A DNA stretch of 64,000 nt from an uncultured Owenweeksia sp. (GTDB lineage: Bacteria > Bacteroidota > Bacteroidia > Flavobacteriales > Schleiferiaceae), in NCBI GenBank assembly GCA_937146805.1, contig CAKZRR010000044.1, forward strand, positions 1-64,000, in the 5' to 3' direction. The position numbers were made by a program, and so were the translations under genes. Below are positions 57,071 to 64,000 of this stretch, piece after piece. The first letter of the stretch is position 1. Every line of letters starts with the position of its first letter. Under the pieces are notes generated by a model that searched no databases, was not told the DNA's origin, and saw only the letters and a list, made by a program, of their open reading frames with translations.

Positions 57071-57651
57071 TTTACTTGCAGCGTTATACCCACGCCAAAA
57101 GCAGGCAGTAGATTGTTACTTTGGATAATAGCTGGGCGCCATTGCAGTGATAAATCATCTCCCACATCGTAATACATTAGGTGCGCATCAATATAGGCAT
57201 CTAATACATTAAGGCCGTAGCCTACGCAACTCAAAATAATAGATAAATCGCGCCACCTACGGTATAAGTTTTGAAGTTCAATTAGCTGTCTTTCATTGTA
57301 TTGGCTGCTAAATTGATCGTTGCTAGGATCGTCATCCAATCGCGATTTAAAAGCGTTGAGGTAAATTTGATATTGATCTTGATTGAAGCTAATCGCGTAA
57401 ATTCCTCCCGCTAAGGCACCATAAACGATAGGAAGTTTCCAATATTTTTTATTGTAGATCTGGCCTAAGCCTGGAAAAATAGTAGAGTACAAGGCGGCCT
57501 TGCCAGGCGAATGATCTCCTTGAATTACTACTTCAACGCTGTCGCCTTTTACTTTATCGCGCTTTTGAGCAGTGCCAACTTTGCCAAGCAATAGCAAGCC
57601 AATAATTAATAGCAGTGTTAGGGGAGTATATGTTGACGTTGATTTTTTCAA
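57067..57651 (-). CDS. DUF5683 family protein
   Basis: 194 residues. The signal peptide ends GKVGTAQ (residue 29). The domain start KAALYSTIFPGLGQIYNKKYWKLPIVYGALAGGIY is the DUF5683 signature; a second hydrophobic segment (LSIILSCVGYGLNVLDAYIDAHL) follows. Function unknown; the family is found between parB and dapB in many Bacteroidota, as here, with four-base overlaps on both sides. Confidence 0.9.
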   Translation of the reverse strand: MKKSTSTYTPLTLLLIIGLLLLGKVGTAQKRDKVKGDSVEVVIQGDHSPGKAALYSTIFPGLGQIYNKKYWKLPIVYGALAGGIYAISFNQDQYQIYLNAFKSRLDDDPSNDQFSSQYNERQLIELQNLYRRWRDLSIILSCVGYGLNVLDAYIDAHLMYYDVGDDLSLQWRPAIIQSNNLLPAFGVGITLQVK

Positions 57652-58544
57652 TTATCTAGTAAGCTCAAAATGCGTTCAAATTCCTTATCGTTTTTAAACG
57701 GAATTACAATTTTTCCTTTGCCTCTTTTACTACGGCTTAAATTTACTTCTGTGTCTAACTTTGTAGCCAATTCGTTTTGTATTTCCATAAAACGAGGCGG
57801 TAAACTTTCGGCTTTAGGCGCTTCGTTTGTATTGTTGTCGCTCGTTGCTTTCAATTTCCGTACCGCTTCTTCTATCTGACGAACGTTTAAATCTTTGGCG
57901 ATGGCATTGTGGTATAAATCAAGTTGTTTTTCTAAATCTTCCACATTAATAATAGCGCGGGCATGCCCCATGCTTATCATTTTATCGCGCAAGCCAGCTT
58001 GTACAATGGGTTGCAGCTTTAACAAACGTAAATAATTGGTAATGGTGCTACGCTTTTTACCTACACGTTCGCTCATTTCTTCTTGCGTAAGCTGGCATTC
58101 ATCAATAAGACGTTGGTAGCTTAGGGCAATTTCAATAGCGTCTAGTTCTTCGCGCTGAATGTTTTCAACCAAGGCCATTTCCAGCATGGTTTGGTCATCT
58201 GCCAAGCGTATATAAGCCGGTATTTTTTGAAGCCCTGCTAGTTTGCTGGCTCTAAACCTACGCTCGCCACTAATAATGGTAAAGGTGCTGTTGGCGTTTT
58301 TACGAACCGTAATAGGCTGAATAATACCCAATTGCTTTATAGAAATAGACAACTCCTCCAGCAGCTCTTTATTAAAATGCGTACGCGGCTGATCGGGGTT
58401 GGCCTTTATCTTTTCAATTTCAATTTCGGCAATATTGCCAATCAGCTTATCTGCATTTTTATCTTGCGCTGAATTTATTTCACCTGTTTCTTTGAGTAGA
58501 GCCGAAAGCCCTCTTCCCATTGCTTTTCTTTTAGGTGCCGACAT
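57648..58544 (-). CDS. parB: Chromosome partitioning protein ParB
   Basis: 298 residues. The N-terminal ParB/Spo0J nuclease-like domain (IEIEKIKANPDQPRTHFNKELLEELSISIKQLGIIQPI...GERRFRASKLAGL) contains the CTP-binding box GERR. A helix-turn-helix (LTQEEMSERVGKKRSTITNYLRLLKL) and a C-terminal dimer domain ending KGKIVIPFKNDKEFERIL follow. It loads on parS sites and acts with ParA in segregation. No parS match to the usual 16-base palindrome was noticed in this window. Confidence 0.96.
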   Translation of the reverse strand: MSAPKRKAMGRGLSALLKETGEINSAQDKNADKLIGNIAEIEIEKIKANPDQPRTHFNKELLEELSISIKQLGIIQPITVRKNANSTFTIISGERRFRASKLAGLQKIPAYIRLADDQTMLEMALVENIQREELDAIEIALSYQRLIDECQLTQEEMSERVGKKRSTITNYLRLLKLQPIVQAGLRDKMISMGHARAIINVEDLEKQLDLYHNAIAKDLNVRQIEEAVRKLKATSDNNTNEAPKAESLPPRFMEIQNELATKLDTEVNLSRSKRGKGKIVIPFKNDKEFERILSLLDN

Positions 58545-58601
58545 AAAATAGGGTGGTAATTTGTGTGAATTATTTTTTCAAATGCATCTATTAGGATGCG
58601 G

Positions 58602-59393
58602 TTATTGCGCTACTTCCGTTTCGGTGGTTTCTCTATTTTTTTCTAGAAACTCACGAGCCAAATTTAGGTAATTCTCTGCGCCATTGCTGCTCGCATCATA
58701 CATGATAATGGTTTCGCCATAACTAGGCGCTTCGCTTAAACGCACATTACGCTGAATTATAGTATTGAATACCATTTTTTGGAAATGTGTTTTTACTTCT
58801 TCTACCACTTGGTTGCTCAAACGTAATCGCGAATCATACATAGTAAGTAGCAGTCCTTCAATATCTAAATCGGGGTTATGCAAGCTTTGTACGCTCTTAA
58901 TGGTGTTTAGTAATTTACCAAGCCCTTCCAATGCAAAATACTCACATTGTATAGGTACTACTACCGAATCGGCCGCTGTTAAAGCATTAAGCGTAATAAG
59001 CCCCAAAGAGGGTGCGCAGTCTATAATGATATAATCGTAGTCGTCTTTTATTTCGGCCAACGCATGTTTTAGCATTTGCTCACGGCTGGGTTTATCTACC
59101 AATTCAATTTCTACGGCCACCAAGTCAATTTGGGCGGGCATTAAATCTAAATTAGGAGATTTGGTTGAAACAATTACATCTTTAGCGGCACTTTCGTGCT
59201 CCAACACTTGGTAGGTGCCCAACGTAATGTTATCGGGGTTAAAGCCCAAGGCAGAGGTAGAGTTTGCTTGCGGATCTGCATCTATTAGTAAAACTCTTTT
59301 TTCGAGTACTCCCAAACTAGCAGACAAATTTACCGCGGTGGTGGTTTTGCCTACGCCTCCTTTTTGATTAGCTACTGCTACCGTTTTACCCAT
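58602..59393 (-). CDS. parA: Chromosome partitioning ATPase ParA
   Basis: 263 residues from the ATG at 59393; the TTG two codons earlier is less likely. The deviant Walker A KGGVGKTT is at residues 11-18, the signature LIDADPQANST follows, and the Walker B-type IIIDCAPSLGLI is present. It binds DNA nonspecifically and moves ParB-parS complexes. It heads the parA-parB-DUF5683-dapB-lepB-wbqC operon, 57 bases before parB, with a -7 box about 110 bases upstream. Confidence 0.96.
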   Translation of the reverse strand: MGKTVAVANQKGGVGKTTTAVNLSASLGVLEKRVLLIDADPQANSTSALGFNPDNITLGTYQVLEHESAAKDVIVSTKSPNLDLMPAQIDLVAVEIELVDKPSREQMLKHALAEIKDDYDYIIIDCAPSLGLITLNALTAADSVVVPIQCEYFALEGLGKLLNTIKSVQSLHNPDLDIEGLLLTMYDSRLRLSNQVVEEVKTHFQKMVFNTIIQRNVRLSEAPSYGETIIMYDASSNGAENYLNLAREFLEKNRETTETEVAQ

Positions 59394-59445
59394 GTGCAAC
59401 TGTATTATGCGTGTTATAATTTTTTAAAAAATGCTTTGTTTAGGC

Positions 59446-59477
59446 TTGGATTGGTGCGGACTACCACAGTACATTTG
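59446..59477 (+). promoter_or_regulatory. Promoter of the flavin reductase gene
   Basis: TACATTTG (59470-59477) fits TAnnTTTG, with TTG at 59446-59448 placed 21 bases upstream. The leader would be about 93 bases. Confidence 0.5.
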
Positions 59478-59505
59478 GCAGACCCTTTCAAAAGTTTCCA
59501 ATCCC

Positions 59506-59513
59506 CAAAATTA
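59506..59513 (-). promoter_or_regulatory. -7 box of the parA operon
   Basis: On the minus strand it reads TAATTTTG, an exact TAnnTTTG, about 113 bases before the parA ATG. It lies downstream of the opposing plus-strand box, so the two divergent transcripts overlap at their 5' ends. Confidence 0.45.
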
Positions 59514-59576
59514 CAATATTAAAAGGGCTTCTAAACTGTGATAAGCATTGTGTAATCTAATTTTTTTAACAAGCTC

Positions 59577-60098
59577 ATGATAACCTTAATCTGCGCTACT
59601 CATCGCCCTAAAAATCAAAGTATAAACATTGTAAACGCGTACCTCGCCTTATTAATAGAATTAGGAGAACAAGTTTCGGTGCTTAATATGAAAGAGCTGC
59701 CCAACGATTTATTGGTAGGCGAAAGCTTTGGAAATCGCAGCATGGAAATGCAACGACTGATTGAAGCCAAAGTAATGCCCGCAGAAAAAATAATTGTGGT
59801 ATCACCAGAGTACAACGGTAGTTTTCCGGGGGTGTTTAAATCTTTTATAGATGCGGTAGAGCCTGATGTATGGAAGGGTAAAAAAATTGGCTTGGTGGGT
59901 GTATCTACCGGAAGGGCAGGCAACAGCCGAGGAATGGATCATTTAACAGATGTTTTTCACCATTTACGAGCCGAAGTGTTTTCGGATAAGGTGCCTATTT
60001 CCAACGTAAGTGAAATGGTAAATACCAAAGGTGATCTAACCGATGCCGCTACCTTGGCTGTTTTAAAAAGACAAGCTACTGGCTTTTTGAGTTTTTAG
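59577..60098 (+). CDS. NAD(P)H-dependent FMN reductase
   Basis: 173 residues of the flavodoxin-like NADPH-dependent FMN reductase family. The phosphate-binding start LICATHRPKNQSINIVNAYL and the flavin loop VVSPEYNGSFPGVFKSFIDAVEP are clear, followed by GVSTGRAGNSRGMDHLTDVF. It would reduce FMN or quinones in the cytoplasm. Single gene, divergent from parA. Confidence 0.9.
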   Translation: MITLICATHRPKNQSINIVNAYLALLIELGEQVSVLNMKELPNDLLVGESFGNRSMEMQRLIEAKVMPAEKIIVVSPEYNGSFPGVFKSFIDAVEPDVWKGKKIGLVGVSTGRAGNSRGMDHLTDVFHHLRAEVFSDKVPISNVSEMVNTKGDLTDAATLAVLKRQATGFLSF

Positions 60099-60117
60099 TT
60101 TTTGTGAATTAAAAGTA

Positions 60118-60678
60118 CTATCGTTTATTTTGCTCGGTAGCGGTGTCAACACAATCGTTTTGTGTGGATTTGTGCTTCCATTGAATCCAATATTCTTGTA
60201 AGCCTTCGGGTGTTTTCTTTAAATCACTTATGGCCAACTTTTCGCCATCCATTAATACACTTTTTAGTTGAATCTTTCTTGCCTCTAACGCAGGTTTGTG
60301 ATTCCAACCGCCTACATGATCAAATGAAGTATAGGCATCACATTGATTTTTTACACGAATAAAAGGAATTGTTAATTTATAGATTACAGTGCCAGTTCCC
60401 ATTCCGTGGGTTGACATTTTTAAATTGTGGAAATCTACCTTGGAATATAATTTCCTTCGATAGAGGTCTTTTAGCTTGTTTCCAACCTCATTTGACATTT
60501 TATTGGAAAACTGGTGCGCAATATCAGAGCCATCAATAAACTCTGCGCCTTGGTAGGTTCCTATGCACGCCTTCTCACTACAGATTATTTGTGAATCTTT
60601 ATTATTGTTACTTAAAGTAGCGCCAATAGTTATAACACTACAAATAATGCTGGAAAAGGAGAGGAGGAGAAACTTCAT
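60118..60678 (-). CDS. Exported protein of unknown function
   Basis: 186 residues from the ATG at 60678, which gives a clean signal peptide (MKFLLLSFSSIICSVITIGA). The mature protein has four Cys (two near SEKACIGTY, others near NQCDAY and NDCVDT) that could form disulfides, and a central basic stretch (LKDLYRRKLYSKVDF). No family is recognised. It follows the gene at 60709 by 30 bases and is probably the last gene of the CrtA-like operon. Confidence 0.6.
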   Translation of the reverse strand: MKFLLLSFSSIICSVITIGATLSNNNKDSQIICSEKACIGTYQGAEFIDGSDIAHQFSNKMSNEVGNKLKDLYRRKLYSKVDFHNLKMSTHGMGTGTVIYKLTIPFIRVKNQCDAYTSFDHVGGWNHKPALEARKIQLKSVLMDGEKLAISDLKKTPEGLQEYWIQWKHKSTQNDCVDTATEQNKR

Positions 60679-60708
60679 GTTACTAATCAATTTAGGTTTT
60701 ATATGTTT

Positions 60709-61569
60709 TTAGTTTTTGCAACTAATTTCGTAGTTAAACTTAAGAACTCTTTGGTGCCATAAAGTTAGCGTTTGTTTGGCCATAACATCTCCATCTAAAC
60801 CGCTTACGCTTAATTGGTCGCGAAATGATTTTATATACTGAGCCCAAAAATTCCCTTTCGAATCATTTAGTAAAAAATAAAAGCCGGGATCATCAAATTT
60901 CTTTCCGGAAGAATCTAAGTATAGTTCCCCGTTAGGACCAACACTTGGAGACATAATCACCGTGGCATTACCTTTTGGCAAAGGAAATACAGCTTTAATA
61001 CAAGCTCTACCGGATGGTAGCACACAGGTAGAATACACGCCCGAATACAATACTTTTCCTGTTGATTTGAAAGTTCTATACCAAACTCGATATTTTACTT
61101 CATTGGTTTTTGGGTCTTGTAATGTGATTATTTCGCTACTTATTTCTTCCGAATCTTTAGAGTTGCTTGTTGGTATATTTAGTTGCTTAATACGATTGCT
61201 AAACAACAGATTAACAAGGTTTCCGAAGGCTTTAAACCAAATGCTCCATTTTACAGATAAGTTTAATTGATAAAGCCCTGTGTTTTCATAAAAAGAGATA
61301 ACCTCTCTAGAAAGTCGGTTATATTCTACATCAGATAATTTTAAGTCTTTAATGGATGATACTAGGCCAAGAGATGGGGTATTTCTATCTATAATAAGAT
61401 TTTCTTCTTCAGCAATTTGATTTACGAAATCATCGCCTATTGATCCTAGTTTTCCAAAGGGACCCATTAGCCAAGGCTCTGCTTCTGGCTCAATTTGTTT
61501 GCCCCATAAAATTGCCCATTGCTGCGTAAACCAGTCCTGAAATTTTTGAAACGGGTAAGCTAAGCTCAT
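60709..61569 (-). CDS. Protein of unknown function in the CrtA-like operon
   Basis: 286 residues, no signal peptide. The N-terminal part is helical and hydrophilic (FQDWFTQQWAILWGKQI); the C-terminal part is beta-rich (EVKYRVWYRTFKSTGKVLYSG, SGRACIKAVFPLPKGNATVIMSPS, ELYLDSSGKKFDDPGFYFLL). The C-terminal region recalls small beta-barrel or lipocalin-like domains, without a clear match. It overlaps the CrtA-like gene by four bases, so their products likely act together. Confidence 0.6.
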   Translation of the reverse strand: MSLAYPFQKFQDWFTQQWAILWGKQIEPEAEPWLMGPFGKLGSIGDDFVNQIAEEENLIIDRNTPSLGLVSSIKDLKLSDVEYNRLSREVISFYENTGLYQLNLSVKWSIWFKAFGNLVNLLFSNRIKQLNIPTSNSKDSEEISSEIITLQDPKTNEVKYRVWYRTFKSTGKVLYSGVYSTCVLPSGRACIKAVFPLPKGNATVIMSPSVGPNGELYLDSSGKKFDDPGFYFLLNDSKGNFWAQYIKSFRDQLSVSGLDGDVMAKQTLTLWHQRVLKFNYEISCKN

Positions 61570-62285
61570 TTTGATCCACTGGTATTAGGGTTTGGAATGA
61601 AGTTGTTGCGGCCTTCCCATTTGCCATATTCAGCAATGGGCTTAAAGCGTAAGGTTGTAAACTCAAAGTGGAAATCCTTTCTTTCTCTTTCTTTCATTGC
61701 TTTTGCATGCCGTTTTGGCTTAGGAACGGCACTATGACCATGCACCATATCGACCATTTCTTTTTGAGATTTCCAAATTGAAAAAGTGGAAACCGTTCTT
61801 GGAAACCTAATAGCAGCTAGTGCTAGCGAAGTGCCTGGGTGGTCGCGGACTAGTTTTTCAACTGGCCTGCCCCAGCGAATAAATCTAGGAACTTGAAAAA
61901 GTCTCATTCGGGCTAGGGTAACAGCCACCACTGGCGCATTAGGGTTATTTAATTCTATAGTTTCTTTTGGAATTGTAAATTCATTGATTTCTCCCCATTG
62001 TCTTAAGAAGGTAAGCCGAATATGCCATCCTTTTGAAAGTTTTTTTCCAAAATCGTCTTTTTCTAAAAAGTCATCAATGGCAGATTCATTCTCCCATTGT
62101 GCAAATACCGCCATTTGCCTAATGAGCATTCGAGAGGGTGAAAATACTTTAGATCCTAATGTCATAGAGGTCATATATTCTGCATGAATTAACCCAGGTA
62201 TATTACGCGTGTTTGGTGGCTTAAAGAAGGCTGTAATAGCAGATTTAACGGTTACTTTGGTGAGATGGAAGGTAAACACGCTCAT
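61566..62285 (-). CDS. Spheroidene monooxygenase (CrtA)-like protein
   Basis: 239 residues. The core FAQWENESAIDDFLEKDDFGKKLSKGWHIRLTFLRQWGE, followed by PVVAVTLARMRLFQVPRFIRWGRPVEKLVRDHPG, ALAAIRFPRTVSTFSIWKSQKEMVDMVHG and FHFEFTTLRFKPI, follows the CrtA/DUF3291 family layout. CrtA adds keto groups to carotenoids; other members have unknown substrates. No carotenoid genes lie nearby. First gene of a three-gene operon, preceded by an exact -7 box. Confidence 0.7.
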   Translation of the reverse strand: MSVFTFHLTKVTVKSAITAFFKPPNTRNIPGLIHAEYMTSMTLGSKVFSPSRMLIRQMAVFAQWENESAIDDFLEKDDFGKKLSKGWHIRLTFLRQWGEINEFTIPKETIELNNPNAPVVAVTLARMRLFQVPRFIRWGRPVEKLVRDHPGTSLALAAIRFPRTVSTFSIWKSQKEMVDMVHGHSAVPKPKRHAKAMKERERKDFHFEFTTLRFKPIAEYGKWEGRNNFIPNPNTSGSK

Positions 62286-62340
62286 TTTTTGATTTCTTTA
62301 ATTTTCAGATTTAGTGTTTTGCTAAGCCAAGTGGTATTGG

Positions 62341-62348
62341 CAAATGTA
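62341..62348 (-). promoter_or_regulatory. -7 box of the CrtA-like operon
   Basis: On the minus strand it reads TACATTTG, an exact TAnnTTTG, 56 bases before the start codon. Confidence 0.5.
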
Positions 62349-62392
62349 ATTAAGTGGTAGTTGTGTAAACTGGAATAGTGTTAGTAACGCCA

Positions 62393-62438
62393 AGTCCTGA
62401 CAGGTTTATTAACGTGGCGTAAAAAACCTGTCAGGACT
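62393..62438. repeat. Dispersed hairpin repeat, copy 4
   Basis: AGTCCTGACAGGTTTATTA (62393-62411) pairs with TAAAAAACCTGTCAGGACT (62420-62438). It is the best-paired copy and lies 14 bases past the stop of the MtfA-like gene. Confidence 0.85.
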
Positions 62439-62452
62439 GATGCTGCCATTGA

Positions 62453-63331
62453 TTAGCTACCCCCGCAACACTTCTTGTACTTTTTACCGCTATTACAAGG
62501 GCATGGGCTGTTTCGTTCGGTTTTACCCGTTTTTCTGGTTAGGTTTTTAGAGGCCATATCTTGATTAAAAATTTGCTGTAATGACTGATACAGCTCAGGA
62601 TGTTTGCGTTGCATTAGTTTGGGTCTTTCAAAAAAATATTCGCTAGCTACTGAAAAAAACTCTGCTTTATTAGTGCCTCCGTAAGGGTTAATGTCGGATG
62701 CATCCTCGTAAATTTCCTCTAGCTTTTTGTTAATCAAATCCAACCACGGAATGGCATATTGTTTTTCCATTAAAGCAGAGGGTATTCCATCAATGGTGCC
62801 ACCTACACGGTCTATCAAGTGTACAAATTCATGAATGGCTGTATTCTTTTTGTCCGTTTCATTTTTAAAGCCGTGCCTTAAGGCTTCTTTTGAGAGTATC
62901 ATGGTGCCCTTCATATTACCATTGCCTACCATTCCTAAAATGTGCCTGCCATTGCCTTCCATTTTTAAATGGGCATTAAAGGCAGCAGGGTAAATGAGTA
63001 TCTCATAAAGATTAACATACTTCCAATTATCAAAGCCAAATATTGGAATAACCGCGCTGCTCGCCACCAGTAATTTATCAGTTATAGTAAGGGTAGTTTT
63101 TACGCCTGTAATTTTATGGTTAAGTATAAACTCTTGAACCTTAAACTCAAATCGCTTTTTTTCTTTTGGAGATAAAGAATTGTAAAAAGAAATGTTTTCA
63201 ATTAATACTACCCGCCACTTATTAGGAAACTCCACGGTTGGTGTTACCCAGTTAGATGATTTTTTACGCTTAAAGAAATACCAAAACAAGGCAGTTAAAA
63301 GTACAATTGTTAGGAGCAGAGGGATATTCAT
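62453..63331 (-). CDS. MtfA-type zinc metallopeptidase fused to a SEC-C motif
   Basis: 292 residues. An N-terminal membrane helix (residues 4-20) is followed by the MtfA domain; the zinc motif HEFVH is at residues 167-171, after the KNTAIHEFVHLIDRVGG block. The last 20 residues (NSPCPCNSGKKYKKCCG) are a SEC-C zinc motif, of the type at the end of SecA. MtfA is a zinc peptidase with a regulatory role in E. coli. The fusion suggests the peptidase is brought to the translocon or a ribosome, but that is inference. Confidence 0.85.
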   Translation of the reverse strand: MNIPLLLTIVLLTALFWYFFKRKKSSNWVTPTVEFPNKWRVVLIENISFYNSLSPKEKKRFEFKVQEFILNHKITGVKTTLTITDKLLVASSAVIPIFGFDNWKYVNLYEILIYPAAFNAHLKMEGNGRHILGMVGNGNMKGTMILSKEALRHGFKNETDKKNTAIHEFVHLIDRVGGTIDGIPSALMEKQYAIPWLDLINKKLEEIYEDASDINPYGGTNKAEFFSVASEYFFERPKLMQRKHPELYQSLQQIFNQDMASKNLTRKTGKTERNSPCPCNSGKKYKKCCGGS

Positions 63332-63491
63332 AGGTTCGGAAACAATGGCGAAAATAGGAGGTGAGTTATTGTTTAAGAGACTGATTTAAAAGCCATTGTG
63401 ATGATTCGACCAAAGGATCACTTTTGCTGCTTAATTTAGGAAACTGGATTGATAACCTGTTCAATAATAGCTGTCCTGTTTTCTTTTTGAG

Positions 63492-64000
63492 CTATGGGGT
63501 AAACACTGGGCGGAAGCCCAAATAACTGGTAGTAAGCGAGGGCTTTATGCCGCTACGATAGGCAACACGGCAGCTGGTAGCCGTGGTTTTCCAGCTACCG
63601 CCACGATGAACACGGCTAGTACCCGTTGCAGGTCCTTGTGGGTTCCAGCTTGGACTAATACTGTAAAAATTCCTATCACTCCAATCATTTGTCCATTCCC
63701 ATACATTCCCAGACATATCGTGCAAGCCTAATTCATTGGCACTTTTTGTGCCAACTGGGTGCGCAGAACCTCCTGAATTTGAAATATACCAAGCAAAATC
63801 ATCTATAGTATTACTACCGCTATACTTGAAGTCACTGCTATTAGTACCTCCTTTTGCAGCAAACTCCCATTCTGCTTCGGTAGGTAGCCTGCCTCCGTAA
63901 TGCTCGGCATACGCCTTGGCTCCAAACCAACTTACCTCTATTACAGGGTTGTTTTCTTTGCCTGCATCCACCACAAAACTGCCACTTGTATGGCTTATTT
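63492..64000 (-). CDS. Formylglycine-generating-enzyme-like protein (C-terminal part; runs off the window)
   Basis: The frame is open to the window edge, so the N-terminus is missing. Visible motifs are VIEVSWFGAKAYAEHYGGRLPTEAEWEFAAKGG, GLHDMSGNVWEWTNDW and RVHRGGSWKTTATSCRVAYRSG...LGFRPV, the FGE-sulfatase (SUMF1) fold. In Bacteroidota this fold is used by GldJ/GldK-type T9SS lipoproteins and by many unrelated surface proteins. The catalytic Cys pair of true formylglycine-generating enzymes is not complete in the visible part, so a non-enzymatic role is possible. Confidence 0.85.
   Translation of the reverse strand, partial: ISHTSGSFVVDAGKENNPVIEVSWFGAKAYAEHYGGRLPTEAEWEFAAKGGTNSSDFKYSGSNTIDDFAWYISNSGGSAHPVGTKSANELGLHDMSGNVWEWTNDWSDRNFYSISPSWNPQGPATGTSRVHRGGSWKTTATSCRVAYRSGIKPSLTTSYLGFRPVFTP

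Noticed and set aside
57648-59393. parS site near parAB
   Set aside because: No sequence close to the usual GTTTCAC-type palindrome was seen in or around the two genes.

Overview
The window is a chromosomal stretch of a Bacteroidota bacterium, most likely Flavobacteriales (Cryomorphaceae/Schleiferiaceae-like). The signs are several type IX secretion system (T9SS) cargo proteins with type A or type B C-terminal sorting domains, a PorP/SprF protein, DUF5683 and DUF5723 proteins, an acyl-ACP desaturase, promoter -7 boxes of the Bacteroidota form TAnnTTTG, and almost no Shine-Dalgarno sequences. No tRNA, rRNA, intact insertion sequence, CRISPR array or phage gene was seen.

Layout. 1-10389: a T9SS surface locus on the minus strand, in which a 2914-residue PKD-repeat protein overlaps a PorP/SprF gene. 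10390-11536: a divergent control region holding two short leader ORFs that begin with the same 22-bp sequence in inverted orientation, a promoter for each direction, and a hairpin-rich leader. 11537-18600: a 2334-residue SprB-repeat adhesin. 18693-21167: a string of small genes headed by an RHS core fragment, read as a decayed polymorphic-toxin tail with candidate toxin and immunity genes. 21499-27237: two more T9SS cargo proteins. 27292-37710: housekeeping genes (guaB, three periplasmic folding factors, moxR, pyrG, yidC). 37715-42366: lipoproteins and a DUF5723 outer-membrane protein. 42375-45079: a plsC, acyl-ACP desaturase and PqqB-like hydrolase operon. 45080-51155: accessory DNA with small lipoproteins, a pseudogene and two families of dispersed palindromic repeats. 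51156-59393: an acyl-CoA carboxylase subunit, an SH3-like protein, and the core parA-parB-DUF5683-dapB-lepB-wbqC cluster. 59577-64000: a flavin reductase, a CrtA-like operon with two unknown genes, an MtfA-SEC-C fusion, and a partial formylglycine-generating-enzyme-like gene.

How the parts fit. The giant proteins at 1645 and 11537 should cross the outer membrane through T9SS and stay on the surface through type B signals, with PorP/SprF as the likely attachment partner. Both are built from multi-module cassettes (five PKD modules; four SprB modules), which points to growth by duplication of whole cassettes. Their shared, mirror-image control region is the most unusual structure in the window and could coordinate or switch the two adhesins. 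The folding factors at 28837-33022 would handle outer-membrane and secreted proteins of this kind.
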